64,000 bases of DNA from Leminorella grimontii ATCC 33999 = DSM 5078 (GTDB lineage Bacteria; Pseudomonadota; Gammaproteobacteria; Enterobacterales; Enterobacteriaceae), in the NCBI RefSeq assembly GCF_000439085.1, contig NZ_AUUA01000003.1, positions 248,001 to 312,000 on the forward strand, read 5' to 3'. The notes beneath the pieces were generated by a model that was given only the letters and a program-made list of their open reading frames with translations, was not told where the DNA came from and searched no databases. This document shows, piece by piece, positions 20,998 through 31,906 of the stretch. How positions within the stretch are numbered: position 1 is the first letter of the stretch; the number at the start of each line of letters is the position of its first letter. A program made the translations under genes and the position numbers.

Positions 20998-21644
20998 GCG
21001 TCGTTTACATACACCCTTCGCTGGCGTCGGCCAATCATTTAGCGCTGGGTGAGGAAATACGGTTGCTCTGCGGCTCGGAGATCGCCTCCCTGCATCTGGA
21101 CATCGAGGACAGCAGCTTTATCCGCAATATCACTTTCGGGCTTAAGACGGCGACTCAAATCTCAGCGGCCTCGTGTTGGCCGCTGTCGGTCCATCTGATG
21201 GTGGCCGATCCTTTCCCTTGGGTAACCTGGCTTGCACCGCTGCGCCCCAAGTGGATTTTTGCGCATGCGGAAACGCTGAACAATCCGTCAGAGATTCTGA
21301 CCGCGACAAGAAAAATCGGCGCCAAAGCGGGGCTGGCGTTCAACCCGGCGACGCCGCTTGCCCCCTATGATTACCTCGCCAACCGTCTCGACAGCGTCAT
21401 GATAATGACCAGCGAACCGGACGGCGAGAAGCTTGCCTTCAACGAACGCCTGGTGCATAAAGTTGCTCAGGCCGCGTCGATATTTACAACAAGTGAAATA
21501 TGGGCTGACGGCGGCATCACTCTGCCGTCGGCAAAAATGCTGCTTACCGCCGGAGCGCGGCATCTGGTATTAGGCCGAGCGATTTTCAGCGCTAACGATT
21601 ATCCACGCCGCATAGACCAGTTCAGGGAGATAGCCAATGAGTGA
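20994..21644 (+). CDS. sgcE: ribulose-phosphate 3-epimerase family protein SgcE
   Basis: The 216-residue TIM-barrel protein resembles ribulose-phosphate and allulose-phosphate epimerases: YIHPSLASAN, LHLDIEDSSFI (metal Asp), SVHLMV and a late ADGGITLPSAKML phosphate-binding turn. The start at 20994 is chosen from the ATGA overlap with sgcA. It overlaps sgcR by eight bases. The substrate is probably a ketose phosphate made from the imported sugar. Confidence 0.9.
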   Translation: MSVVYIHPSLASANHLALGEEIRLLCGSEIASLHLDIEDSSFIRNITFGLKTATQISAASCWPLSVHLMVADPFPWVTWLAPLRPKWIFAHAETLNNPSEILTATRKIGAKAGLAFNPATPLAPYDYLANRLDSVMIMTSEPDGEKLAFNERLVHKVAQAASIFTTSEIWADGGITLPSAKMLLTAGARHLVLGRAIFSANDYPRRIDQFREIANE

Positions 21645-22419
21645 CAAACGCTCAGACAGAATGCGCAATCTTTTACACTACCTGTGGCAACACAAGAGTA
21701 TTACTACGCGACAGGCAATAGAGCTGTTTGGCTATGCGGAAGCCTCCGTGCGACGCGACTTTGCCATTATTGCAAAGGGTTACCCCGGTATGGTGCGGCG
21801 CCACGGCGGTATTGAATTTGACGAATCCACCGTCGATCAGGAATACATCTTCGACGTCAAACAGAGCATGCAGCGGGTCGCCAAGCAGGAAATCGCCAAA
21901 GCCGCCAGAGCCATGATTACCCCCGGCGACTGCATTCTGCTGGACTCCGGTTCAACCTGTCTGGCGCTGGCCAAGCTGCTGTCTGACGTATCCGCTAAGG
22001 TCATCACCACCGACGTGAAGGTCGCTAACCAGCTCGGCAGCTACACCCAGTTGGAAAGTTACATCATCGGCGGAATGATCCGCCCCGGCTTCTTTTCCGT
22101 CGGGGAAAGCCTGGCGGTTGATATGCTAAAGCAGTTTTCCGCCGATAAAGTGTTTATGTCCTGCGACGCGCTGTCGCTGGACGATGGAATAACCAACTCG
22201 ACCGTATTTGAGGTGGGCGTCAAGAAGGCCCTTATTCCGCGCGGCCGCCAGACGATACTCTTGGCCGACCACAGCAAGTTTGAGCAGGTTAAGCCCCACA
22301 GTGTCGCCACCCTGCTGTCGATAAGCTGCATCATCAGCGATGCGCTCCTGCCCGATGACGTCTATTATCGCTATCGTCAGGCGGGAATTAACATCATCAG
22401 AACGGAGGGCGCGACGTGA
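21637..22419 (+). CDS. sgcR: DeoR-family transcriptional regulator SgcR
   Basis: The 260-residue protein has an N-terminal DeoR helix-turn-helix (ITTRQAIELFGYAEASVRRDFAII) and a phosphosugar-sensing C-terminal domain (ILLDSGSTCLAL, ITTDVKVANQL, LLADHSKF). It presumably represses the sgc operon until a sugar phosphate binds. It lies inside the operon it is likely to control. Confidence 0.92.
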   Translation: MSDKRSDRMRNLLHYLWQHKSITTRQAIELFGYAEASVRRDFAIIAKGYPGMVRRHGGIEFDESTVDQEYIFDVKQSMQRVAKQEIAKAARAMITPGDCILLDSGSTCLALAKLLSDVSAKVITTDVKVANQLGSYTQLESYIIGGMIRPGFFSVGESLAVDMLKQFSADKVFMSCDALSLDDGITNSTVFEVGVKKALIPRGRQTILLADHSKFEQVKPHSVATLLSISCIISDALLPDDVYYRYRQAGINIIRTEGAT

Positions 22420-23075
22420 AGACAGCCGTAATCTTCGATATGGACGGCGTGTTGGTTGACTCAGAGCCGGTTTGGGTCGAGGTGGAAAAAGAGATCTATC
22501 TTCATCGCTACGGCATACGCTTGACCGATGAAGACTTTAGGGACACCGCAGGCGTTCGTATTGATAAGGTGCTCACGATGCACCATCTTCGCTACGGCCT
22601 GCCGCTGCAAGAAATATCGGCACGCGTATCGGACATCGTGACCGAAGTTGGCAACCGCATTCAATCCGCCCCTGAGCCTATGCCCGGCGTAGAAACGCTG
22701 CTTAACGCGCTACGCGGGCACGGCATTCCGCTGGCGGTAGCCTCCTCCTCCCCTCAAAAGCAGATAGAACGCGTATTGAGCGCCCTCGGCCTGACCCACT
22801 ACTTCTCCCATCTCGTTTCTGCCGAAGGGCTAATCAACGGAAAACCGCACCCTGCCGTGTTCCTGCTGGCCGCAGAGGCGCTCGGCGTTGAGCCAGAAAG
22901 CTGTATTGTGATTGAGGACGCGGTCAACGGTGCGATAGCCGCCAAGGCGGCCCAGATGCGGGTTATCGTAATACCGGCGCCAGAAGCCCGTTCCGACAGG
23001 CGATTTGGCATTGCCGATGGGCAAATTGATTCGCTTAGTGAGGCGTGGCCGCTTATTGAAACGTTACTTCGTTAG
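22416..23075 (+). CDS. HAD-superfamily sugar phosphatase (HxpB/YniC-like)
   Basis: The 219-residue phosphatase has HAD motif I FDMDGVLVDSEP, motif II ASSSPQK, motif III Lys in NGKPHP and motif IV VIEDAVNG. The start is GTG at 22416, overlapping the sgcR stop, with GGAGG upstream. Tight coupling makes it an eighth gene of the sgc operon, which E. coli sgcXBCQAER lacks. It would dephosphorylate a sugar phosphate, perhaps to relieve toxic build-up. The substrate is inferred from family only. Confidence 0.87.
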   Translation: MKTAVIFDMDGVLVDSEPVWVEVEKEIYLHRYGIRLTDEDFRDTAGVRIDKVLTMHHLRYGLPLQEISARVSDIVTEVGNRIQSAPEPMPGVETLLNALRGHGIPLAVASSSPQKQIERVLSALGLTHYFSHLVSAEGLINGKPHPAVFLLAAEALGVEPESCIVIEDAVNGAIAAKAAQMRVIVIPAPEARSDRRFGIADGQIDSLSEAWPLIETLLR

Positions 23076-23408
23076 CAGAACGCCTAACGCTTAATATAAA
23101 TAAACGCTTGCCCCTTATTTAAGGGCTAATCCTCCTCTCCTATTGTTATTCAAAGTTGCGCAACGCTTCGCAATAAACAGCCGTGAGCTATTTACGAGCC
23201 CAGCTCGACTGGGTAATGCTGTCCTTCGGCATATATTTGGCATCACTTATCAGGCTGATTGAGTATTGCTTAGATGTAATGCTAGGCCTTATTTAATCAT
23301 CGATATATTAAACGCCACCTCTATGTGAAATATCCGCATTAATAAGATACATCGACTGCGGACGAAGAGATTCTTTTACTACAAAGGATCAGCAAGGGGC
23401 TGAAACGG

Positions 23409-23540
23409 GAAAACCCCTACCGAAGCAGGGGTCTAAAGAGGAAAGGGACATGATGAGGTTAGTCATCATCGTGGTGCTTCTGGTAATAAGCTTGCCGGCT
23501 AACTAGAGCGCCAGAGCGGGGGAAACCCCGCTCACCCTTT
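23409..23540 (-). ncRNA. Sib antisense RNA (antitoxin of Ibs)
   Basis: The minus strand carries a complete small RNA gene opposite the ibs peptide gene. Its promoter is at 23547-23575. The 5' region begins AAAGGGTGAGCGGGG, like E. coli Sib RNAs as I recall them, and contains a hairpin. The 3' end is a terminator (ACCCCTGCTTCGGTAGGGGT then TTTT) near 23409. The length of about 130 bases fits the Sib family. It would pair with the ibs mRNA and block its translation. Confidence 0.82.
23450..23506 (+). CDS. ibs: Ibs toxic membrane peptide (type I toxin)
   Basis: An 18-residue peptide, MMRLVIIVVLLVISLPAN, matches the Ibs toxin family of E. coli (MMRLVIILIVLLLISFSAY type, 18-19 residues). It starts with two Met and an Arg and is followed by one hydrophobic helix that inserts in the inner membrane and depolarises it when unregulated. 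AAAGAGGAAAGGGAC upstream gives a ribosome binding site. It lies in the long spacer after the sgc operon, opposite the Sib RNA. Confidence 0.85.
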   Translation: MMRLVIIVVLLVISLPAN

Positions 23541-23546
23541 GTCTTC

Positions 23547-23575
23547 ACTCTAGGTTAAAAAAAGAGCACTGTCAA
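23547..23575 (-). promoter_or_regulatory. sigma-70 promoter of the Sib RNA
   Basis: On the minus strand a perfect -35 box TTGACA (23570-23575) is 17 bases from a -10 box TAGAGT (23547-23552). Transcription would start near 23540, immediately before the Sib 5' end. Confidence 0.8.
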
Positions 23576-23698
23576 CAGCCGTATCGCAGCGCAAAAACCA
23601 TCAGTATCATGATGTTCACGTTCCTTATGGGGAACAAATGCTATTATTGGCGTAGTTCAGTTTGGTGGAATGCTATCTGGAATCAATAAGAGCAAACA

Positions 23699-23884
23699 AT
23701 GAATTTTGAAAAGCTAAATAAGTTAACGTTTACAACAGTGAATCCTGATAATAACTATGTTTGCTGGGATTCAGAGTATTCCCCTATGGCTCCCGTAGAA
23801 CAGGATTATCTGGCGCTAGAAGTCTGTTTTACCGTTCGCCATGGCGTTATTGAATTAGACGGAATTAATTCCGCGTCGATATAG
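23699..23884 (+). CDS. small protein of unknown function
   Basis: A 61-residue frame starts at 23699 with only a weak ribosome binding site (AATAAGAGC). The sequence has a neutral composition with Tyr, Trp and Cys, no signal peptide and no motif I know. It ends just before a terminator, which favours transcription, but it could also be a remnant. Confidence 0.35.
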   Translation: MNFEKLNKLTFTTVNPDNNYVCWDSEYSPMAPVEQDYLALEVCFTVRHGVIELDGINSASI

Positions 23885-23906
23885 CTGGCCTGAGCGTAGA
23901 AACAAA

Positions 23907-23938
23907 AACGCCGGAAGGTTATTCTTCCGGCGTTTATT
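23907..23938. terminator. bidirectional terminator between the 23699 gene and valS
   Basis: A perfect ten-base stem AACGCCGGAA/TTCCGGCGTT is followed by TATTTT on the plus strand and by TTTTGTTT on the minus strand. Confidence 0.88.
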
Positions 23939-23954
23939 TTACATTAACGACAAC

Positions 23955-26810
23955 TTACAGCGCCGCAATCGTCGCCTTCTGCTCCAAAAGCTTAGCCTTG
24001 GCGTCCGCGTAGCTAACCAACTTTTCGCGCTCTTTGGCGACTACCGCCTCCGGCGCGCGGGCGACGAAGCCTTCGTTCGACAGCTTGCTCTCGATGCGGG
24101 CGATTTCGTCCTCAATGCGCGTCACCTCTTTGGTTAAACGCTCAAGCTCGGCCTCTTTATCGATAAGCCCCGCCATCGGGATCAAAAGCTCGGCGCCGTC
24201 CACCAGCTTAGTGACCGACACCGGCCCCTTGTCGCCCGCGGGCAGAACGGTAACGCCCGTCAGGCGCGCCAGCGTGTTGATGAAGGATTCGTTTTCCTGA
24301 ACGCGCCTTGCCGCATTGGCGTCGGCGTCGCGCAGCAGCACCTCAAGCGGCTTGCTCGGCGCAATGTTCATCTCGGCGCGAATGTTGCGCACCGCGACGA
24401 TCGCCTGCTTGATCCACTCCAAATCGGCCAGCGCCTGCTCGTCGTTAAGCCGCTCGTCGTATTCCGGCATCGGCTGCAGCATGATGGTGTCTGCCGTAAT
24501 GTTTCTAAGCGTCTTCACGCGCTGCCAGATGGTCTCGGTAATGTACGGGATAATCGGGTGCGCCAGGCGCAGCAGCGCCTCCAGCACCTGCACCAGCGTG
24601 TGGCGCGTGCCGCGCAGCTCAGCCTCGGAGCCGCCGTTCATCACAGGCTTTGTCAACTCCAAATACCAGTCGCAGAACTGGTTCCAGGTGAACTCGTACA
24701 GGATTCCGGCCGCCATGTCGAAGCGATAGCCGTCCAACGCGTCGCGATAGGCCTTCACCGTGCGGTTAAACTCGGCCAGGATCCAGCGGTCCGCCAGAGA
24801 GAGCGCCATTTCGCCGCCGTTCTGGCCGCAGTCGTGGCCTTCGGTGTTCATCAACACGAAACGGCTGGCGTTCCACAGCTTGTTACAGAAGTTGCGGTAC
24901 CCCTCCAGGCGCTTCATGTCCCAGTTGATGTCGCGGCCGGTTGAAGCCAGCGCCGCCAGCGTGAAGCGCAGCGCGTCGGTGCCGTGCGGCTCGATGCCGT
25001 TCGGGAACTGCTTCTCGGTGCGCTTGCGGATTTTTTCCGCCAGCTGCGGCTGCATCATGTTGCCGGTGCGCTTTTCCAACAGGTCTTCCAACGAGATGCC
25101 GTCAATCATATCCAGCGGGTCAATAACGTTGCCCTTGGACTTGGACATCTTCTGCCCTTCTTCATCGCGAATCAGCCCGGTAACGTAAACGTGCTTGAAC
25201 GGCACCTGCGGCTTGCCGTCTTCATCCTTGATAAAGTGCATGGTCAGCATGATCATGCGCGCGATCCAGAAGAAGATGATGTCAAAGCCGCTGACCAGTA
25301 CGTCGGTCGGGTGGAAGGTACGCAGATCTTCGGTGTTTTCCGGCCAGCCCAGCGTGGAGAAAGTCCACAGACCGGAGGAGAACCAAGTATCCAGCACGTC
25401 TTCGTCTTGAGAAAGCGCAACGCCCGGCGCAATGCCGTTTTCTTTGCGAACTTCTTCCTCGTTGCGGCCAACGTAAACGTTGCCCTCGGCGTCGTACCAC
25501 GCGGGAATACGATGGCCCCACCACAGCTGGCGAGAGATACACCAGTCCTGAATATCGCGCATCCAGGAGAAATACATGTTCTCGTACTGCTTCGGCACAA
25601 ACTGGATGTCGCCGTTTTCTACCGCTTCGATAGCGACTTTGGCCAGCGGCTTGGTGCGAACGTACCACTGATCGGTCAGCATCGGCTCAATCACCACGCC
25701 GCCGCGATCGCCGTAAGGCACCGTCAGGTCGTGCGGTTTAATTTCGTCAAGCAGACCGGCAGCCTCAAACGCGGCGACCACCGCTTTGCGAGCGGCGAAG
25801 CGCTCTAAGCCGCGCAGCGCTTCGGGAAGTTCGGCAGAATAAGCTTCGCTGGGTTCGCCGTTGGTGTCGAATACTTCGGCGACGTCGCGGATTTCGGCGT
25901 CGAAGGTGAAAATATTGATCATCGGCAGGGCATGACGACGGCCGACTTCATAGTCGTTAAAGTCGTGCGCTGGCGTTATCTTCACGCAGCCGGTGCCCTT
26001 TTCCATATCGGCGTGCTCGTCGCCGACGATAGGAATGCGGCGGTTAACCAGCGGCAGAACGACGAATTTGCCGATCAAATCCTTATAGCGAGGATCTTCC
26101 GGGTTAACGGCCACGCCGGTATCACCCAGCACCGTTTCCGGACGGGTGGTAGCAACCACCAGATAGTCTTTGCCTTCGGCGGTCTTGACGCCGTCCGCCA
26201 GCGGATAGCGCAGGTGCCACATAGAGCCTTTGGTTTCACGGCTTTCCACTTCCAGATCGGATATCGCGGTGCGCAGCTTCGGATCCCAGTTGACCAGACG
26301 TTTGCCGCGGTAGATCAGATTCTCTTTGTACAGGCGAACGAACACCTCTTTCACCGCGTCAGACAGGCTTTCGTCCATGGTGAAACGCTCGCGGTCCCAG
26401 TCAACGGACGCGCCCAGACGGCGCATCTGGCGGGTAATAGTGCCGCCGGACTCCGCCTTCCACTGCCAAATCTTGTCGATGAAGGCTTCGCGTCCGTAGT
26501 CGTGACGGGTCTTGTTCTCTTCCGCCGCAATCTTGCGTTCAACCACCATCTGGGTCGCAATGCCCGCGTGGTCGGTTCCTGCCTGCCAAAGCGTGTTTTT
26601 ACCCTGCATGCGCTGATAGCGGATCATGGCGTCCATGATGGTCTGTTGGAAAGCGTGCCCCATGTGGAGGCTGCCGGTGACGTTCGGCGGAGGAATGACG
26701 ATGCAGTAGCTTTCTTTGTCTTTATCACCGTTCGGCTTGAAATAGCCGCTCTCTTCCCACTGCTTATACAGGGACTGCTCAATCTCTTGCGGGTTGTATG
26801 TTTTTTCCAT
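23955..26810 (-). CDS. valS: valyl-tRNA synthetase
   Basis: The 951-residue class I synthetase charges tRNA-Val. It shows the HIGH-type motif GSLHMGHAF, the editing domain with [11 protein letters not shown], the KMSKS loop (QKMSKSKGN), a C-terminal anticodon-binding domain and the coiled-coil tail ([18 protein letters not shown]). The start at 26810 ([11 protein letters not shown]) follows TAAGAAGACC and equals E. coli ValS length. It is downstream of holC and pepA on the same strand. Confidence 0.98.
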   Translation of the reverse strand: MEKTYNPQEIEQSLYKQWEESGYFKPNGDKDKESYCIVIPPPNVTGSLHMGHAFQQTIMDAMIRYQRMQGKNTLWQAGTDHAGIATQMVVERKIAAEENKTRHDYGREAFIDKIWQWKAESGGTITRQMRRLGASVDWDRERFTMDESLSDAVKEVFVRLYKENLIYRGKRLVNWDPKLRTAISDLEVESRETKGSMWHLRYPLADGVKTAEGKDYLVVATTRPETVLGDTGVAVNPEDPRYKDLIGKFVVLPLVNRRIPIVGDEHADMEKGTGCVKITPAHDFNDYEVGRRHALPMINIFTFDAEIRDVAEVFDTNGEPSEAYSAELPEALRGLERFAARKAVVAAFEAAGLLDEIKPHDLTVPYGDRGGVVIEPMLTDQWYVRTKPLAKVAIEAVENGDIQFVPKQYENMYFSWMRDIQDWCISRQLWWGHRIPAWYDAEGNVYVGRNEEEVRKENGIAPGVALSQDEDVLDTWFSSGLWTFSTLGWPENTEDLRTFHPTDVLVSGFDIIFFWIARMIMLTMHFIKDEDGKPQVPFKHVYVTGLIRDEEGQKMSKSKGNVIDPLDMIDGISLEDLLEKRTGNMMQPQLAEKIRKRTEKQFPNGIEPHGTDALRFTLAALASTGRDINWDMKRLEGYRNFCNKLWNASRFVLMNTEGHDCGQNGGEMALSLADRWILAEFNRTVKAYRDALDGYRFDMAAGILYEFTWNQFCDWYLELTKPVMNGGSEAELRGTRHTLVQVLEALLRLAHPIIPYITETIWQRVKTLRNITADTIMLQPMPEYDERLNDEQALADLEWIKQAIVAVRNIRAEMNIAPSKPLEVLLRDADANAARRVQENESFINTLARLTGVTVLPAGDKGPVSVTKLVDGAELLIPMAGLIDKEAELERLTKEVTRIEDEIARIESKLSNEGFVARAPEAVVAKEREKLVSYADAKAKLLEQKATIAAL

Positions 26811-26827
26811 GGTCTTCTTAATGTCGT

Positions 26828-27277
26828 TCAAAAAGGTGGCGGCGTTGCCGTCGAAAGGTTAAAACCGACGCTGCGATACACTTTATAACGCTCGCGCGCC
26901 TGCTGTTTCAGACTGTCCTCATGGGGCACAAAGTCTACCACTTCATAGAAAGCGGTGGCAAAGTCGGGAAACGCTACTTGCAGATTAATCAGAAGATCGC
27001 GAGGCATATTGCTGCGCTTGCCCGGCCAGCACAGCTCAACCGGCGCGCCGTACTTCGGCCCCTCGCCAACCAGGCTATGGGGAACAAACGACGACGCGTC
27101 GCGAGCCCACAGCGCTTCGTCCAGACGCTCGGCCTGCGCCTGAGAATCACAGGCGATAAGGATACGTTTCCCCATGCGCCAACGCTCCGCGGCAAGATGG
27201 CAGGTTAACGCCTCGACGGGCGTCAGGCCTGCCGACAGGTCATCGTTTTCCAATATATAGAATGTCGCACTCTTCAT
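26828..27277 (-). CDS. holC: DNA polymerase III chi subunit HolC
   Basis: HolC links the clamp loader to single-strand-binding protein. The 149-residue protein starts [10 protein letters not shown] and has the conserved [25 protein letters not shown] segment and [24 protein letters not shown]. It ends 17 bases before the valS start. The pepA-holC-valS order is that of E. coli. Confidence 0.96.
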   Translation of the reverse strand: MKSATFYILENDDLSAGLTPVEALTCHLAAERWRMGKRILIACDSQAQAERLDEALWARDASSFVPHSLVGEGPKYGAPVELCWPGKRSNMPRDLLINLQVAFPDFATAFYEVVDFVPHEDSLKQQARERYKVYRSVGFNLSTATPPPF

Positions 27278-27310
27278 AACGGCCGGTAGCGAATCTCTTC
27301 ACGTAATGGT

Positions 27311-27334
27311 CAGAGGCCCGCGAACGGGCCTCTG
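27311..27334. other. stem-loop between pepA and holC
   Basis: A perfect ten-base stem CAGAGGCCCG/CGGGCCTCTG with a CGAA tetraloop lies in the 129-base gap. No T-run follows on either strand, so it may act as an mRNA-stabilising or partial stop signal between pepA and holC. Confidence 0.5.
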
Positions 27335-27406
27335 AAGGATTTAAACCTGCGCCGCTACCGGTTAAGGCTGCGGCGCGCAGCGGGCTGAAGCGGTGCTTCA
27401 GCGCTG

Positions 27407-28933
<1,527 letters not shown>

Positions 28934-29173
28934 TTAAAGAGACAAGGCCAAGCGGTTGAGGATAAAATGACCATCGGCTCACCGCCCACCTGAAGTTTTC
29001 ATTAACACGACACATTTCGTGTTAATATTTCTGCGTATTAATACTATTATTAGCTCTACTATTTATTACTACGAGATGCCTGCCATTATGGTGGATGTTA
29101 GTAAAAATAGCGAATTAACCAAGAAAGTATCGGCTTTCCTGCAAAAAAACAAGTTTTCACAGGCGTATTTAAC

Positions 29174-30268
29174 TTGATAATCATTAGATATCTGATCCGA
29201 GAAACGTTCAAGAGCCAAGTCGCGATCCTGTTCATCCTGTTGCTGATTTTCTTCTGTCAGAAACTGGTCAGGGTTTTGTCTATGGCCGTTGATGGTGATA
29301 TTCCGGCAAACCTGGTGTTTTCCCTGCTTGGCCTGGGCGTTCCGGAAATGGCGCAGCTTATACTGCCGCTAAGCCTGTTTCTTGGCATTTTAATGACCTT
29401 CAGCAAGCTGTATTCGGAAAGCGAAATCACGGTTATGCACGCCTGCGGCCTGAGTAAAAACGTTCTGCTGGTCTCAGCGCTCGCGCTTTCGGTGGTAACG
29501 GGCGTAGCCGCCGCCGTCAATGCGCTTTGGTTTAGCCCGATGTCGGCCATCAGTCAGGAAAAAATCATCGCCGACGCCAAAGCCAACCCCAGCCTCGGCG
29601 CGCTGGTCGAAGGGCAGTTTCAAACCTCGCAGGACGGCAACGCCGTACTGTTCGTCGGCAGCGTAGACGGCAACCAGTTCAACGACGTTTTTCTGGCGCA
29701 GCTTCGCCCTTCCGGCAACCAGCGCCCTTCCGTCGTAGTGGCGGACAAGGGCCACATTGAATCAGATAACCTCGGCAACCAGCGTATCTTCATGGATAAG
29801 GGCACTCGCTATGAGGGCACCGCCATGCTGCGCGATTTCCGCATTACCGACTTTAACCACTATCAGGCCGTCATCGGCCATCAGGAAGTGACGCTGGACG
29901 ACGGCGACGTAGAGCAGGCCAGCTTCCGCACGCTGATGGATACCGATACCCATCAGGCCAAGGCCGAAATGAACTGGCGTCTGACGCTTATCATCTCCGT
30001 CCCGCTGATGGCGCTATTGGTCGTTCCCCTAAGCGAAGTGAACCCGCGTCAAGGGCGAGTGGTCAGCATGCTGCCGGCCATGCTGCTGTATCTGCTTTAT
30101 TTCCTGCTGCAAAGCTCCCTTAAGTCCAACGCCGCCCGCGGGAAAATCGACCCTATGATGTGGACCTGGGTCGTCAACCTTGCCTATCTGGCGTTGGGCA
30201 TTATGCTCAACCTGTGGGACTCCATACCTATGCGCCGCCTGCGTGCAAAACTGAAGGGAGCGGCATAA
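29174..30268 (+). CDS. lptF: LPS export ABC transporter permease LptF
   Basis: LptF is one half of the LptB2FG machine that extracts lipopolysaccharide from the inner membrane. The 364-residue protein has the N-terminal IIIRYLIRETFKSQ helix, three hydrophobic segments, a periplasmic jellyroll-like domain (about residues 135-265) and three C-terminal segments. The start is TTG at 29174; E. coli also uses a non-ATG start here. It is divergent from pepA and three bases separate it from lptG. Confidence 0.97.
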   Translation: MIIIRYLIRETFKSQVAILFILLLIFFCQKLVRVLSMAVDGDIPANLVFSLLGLGVPEMAQLILPLSLFLGILMTFSKLYSESEITVMHACGLSKNVLLVSALALSVVTGVAAAVNALWFSPMSAISQEKIIADAKANPSLGALVEGQFQTSQDGNAVLFVGSVDGNQFNDVFLAQLRPSGNQRPSVVVADKGHIESDNLGNQRIFMDKGTRYEGTAMLRDFRITDFNHYQAVIGHQEVTLDDGDVEQASFRTLMDTDTHQAKAEMNWRLTLIISVPLMALLVVPLSEVNPRQGRVVSMLPAMLLYLLYFLLQSSLKSNAARGKIDPMMWTWVVNLAYLALGIMLNLWDSIPMRRLRAKLKGAA

Positions 30269-30270
30269 CT

Positions 30271-31347
30271 ATGTTTAGCGTATTGGATCGCTACATCGGT
30301 CGGACTATCTTCAGCACCATTATGGCCACCCTGTTCATGCTGGTGAGCCTGTCAGGCATTATCAAGTTTGTCGACCAGCTGCGCAAAACCGGCAAAGGCG
30401 ACTATGACGTCTGGGGCGCAGGGCTTTATACGCTGCTAAGCGTGCCGAAGGACATCGAAGTGTTTTTCCCCATGGCGGCGCTGCTCGGCGCGCTGTTGGG
30501 CCTGGGCATGTTGGCGACCCGCAGCGAACTGGTCGTCATGGAGGCCTCCGGCTTCACGCGGCTGCAGATCGCCAGCGCCGTGATGAAAACGGCGATCCCG
30601 CTGGTATTGCTGACGATGGCCATCGGCGAATGGGTCGCCCCCATCGGCGAACAGACGGCGCGCAACGTGCGCGCCCAGATGCTATACGGCAGCTCGCTGC
30701 TGTCTACCAAGGACGGCATGTGGGCAAAGGATAATCACGACTTCATCTACATTCAGAACGTCGTCGATCAAAACGAGCTCTCCGGCGTCAGCATCTACCA
30801 CTTCGACAATGCGCGTAAGCTGATATCAGTGCGCTACGCCGGTACGGCGACGTACGATAAAGACAAGCAAAGCTGGATACTGTCTCAGGTAGACCAGTCA
30901 GACCTAAGCCAGACGAATAAAATCGTCGGCACTCAAACGCTAAACGAAGAGTGGAAAACCAACCTGACGCCGGACAAGCTAGGGGTGGTCGCTATGAACC
31001 CAGAATCTCTGTCCGCCAGCGGGCTGTATGAATACAGCCAGTATCTCAAGCAAAGCGGGCTGGAAGCCAACCGCTATTCTCTGCTGTTCTGGAAGAAAAT
31101 TTTCACGCCGATATCTGTTGCGGTGATGATGCTGATGGCCCTGTCGTTTATCTTCGGGCCGCTTCGCAGCGTGCCGATGGGCGTGCGGGTCGTCACGGGC
31201 ATCGCCTGCGGCTTCGTTTTTTACGTGCTCAACGAGATTTTTGGGCAGTTCAGCAGTATCTACAACGTTCCCTCAATGCTGGGGGCGCTATTGCCCAGCG
31301 CCGCTTTCCTCCTGCTCAGCCTGCTTCTTCTCAGGCGAAGACAGTAG
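30271..31347 (+). CDS. lptG: LPS export ABC transporter permease LptG
   Basis: LptG is the partner of LptF. The 358-residue protein begins MFSVLDRYIGRTIFSTIM, has six hydrophobic segments, a periplasmic domain and the conserved MALSFIFGPLRSVPMGVRVVTGIA stretch. The start at 30271 is two bases after the lptF stop, so the pair is translationally coupled. Confidence 0.97.
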   Translation: MFSVLDRYIGRTIFSTIMATLFMLVSLSGIIKFVDQLRKTGKGDYDVWGAGLYTLLSVPKDIEVFFPMAALLGALLGLGMLATRSELVVMEASGFTRLQIASAVMKTAIPLVLLTMAIGEWVAPIGEQTARNVRAQMLYGSSLLSTKDGMWAKDNHDFIYIQNVVDQNELSGVSIYHFDNARKLISVRYAGTATYDKDKQSWILSQVDQSDLSQTNKIVGTQTLNEEWKTNLTPDKLGVVAMNPESLSASGLYEYSQYLKQSGLEANRYSLLFWKKIFTPISVAVMMLMALSFIFGPLRSVPMGVRVVTGIACGFVFYVLNEIFGQFSSIYNVPSMLGALLPSAAFLLLSLLLLRRRQ

Positions 31348-31353
31348 TCCGAG

Positions 31354-31391
31354 GGCCTCTTTCAAACCGCTCATGCTGAAAGAGGCCTTAT
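31354..31391 (+). terminator. terminator of lptFG
   Basis: The eleven-base stem GGCCTCTTTCA/TGAAAGAGGCC is followed by TTATTT, seven bases after the lptG stop. Confidence 0.85.
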
Positions 31392-31407
31392 TTAAAGAAA
31401 CGCAAAT

Positions 31408-31421
31408 CGCGTTGCAACGCG
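31408..31421. promoter_or_regulatory. 14-base palindrome upstream of the copper gene pair
   Basis: CGCGTTGCAACGCG is a perfect palindrome in the 137-base gap before the 31485 gene. Its form resembles operators of dimeric repressors. It does not match the CueR-type box that I would expect before a copper oxidase gene. Confidence 0.35.
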
Positions 31422-31484
31422 TGTAACTCACGGTTAACATTCACCGCAATGCTTTTCTTTTATTGAGGCTTTGCGCTTGCTGCT

Positions 31485-31814
31485 ATGCATTTACGTTGGC
31501 TGACCGGCACGTTTTTCATCCTGGCTTTGCTGTTTTCCGGCGCGGCGTTTTCCGCACCGGCGTTCGGCTGTGCTCATGCCGGTCAGGAAGCTAGCGTGTC
31601 AGAACACCATCACGCAGCAGCAAAAGCCGATACGTCCTGTCAAACCCACTGCATTGACGCCGCCCACTGCGCGCAGTGCATCTTTGCGCTTCCTTCCGTT
31701 TCGCTCACGTTCAGCGGCGAAGCGGAACGCGAGCCGTACCGCGTCGACAACCAGCGTAAGTTTTCCCGCTCGCTGTCTCCCGAGCCGCATCCTCCCAGAA
31801 GTTATCGTTTTTAA
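31485..31814 (+). CDS. secreted Cys/His-rich small protein, possible CopL-like metal-binding protein
   Basis: The 109-residue protein has a signal peptide (cleavage near AFSAPA) and then a metal-ligand cluster: SEHHHAAAK, CQTHC and HCAQC. It lies 92 bases before a multicopper oxidase gene, like the copL genes placed before copA in other proteobacteria. A role in periplasmic copper binding is inferred from this layout and composition. The C-terminus (SLSPEPHPPRSYRF) is disordered and basic. I do not know a family that fits exactly. Confidence 0.65.
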   Translation: MHLRWLTGTFFILALLFSGAAFSAPAFGCAHAGQEASVSEHHHAAAKADTSCQTHCIDAAHCAQCIFALPSVSLTFSGEAEREPYRVDNQRKFSRSLSPEPHPPRSYRF

Positions 31815-31906
31815 TCTATTTTTATTACCAAGATAACGTAACTTTTTGACGCAGGGTTTTGCTCTGCGCCTGCTCCGCTACCGTGCGGAAAAGAGAGGAT
31901 ATTTAT

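Noticed and set aside
25932-26888. 318-codon plus-strand frame opposite valS
   Set aside because: It is antisense to conserved valS sequence and lacks any motif.
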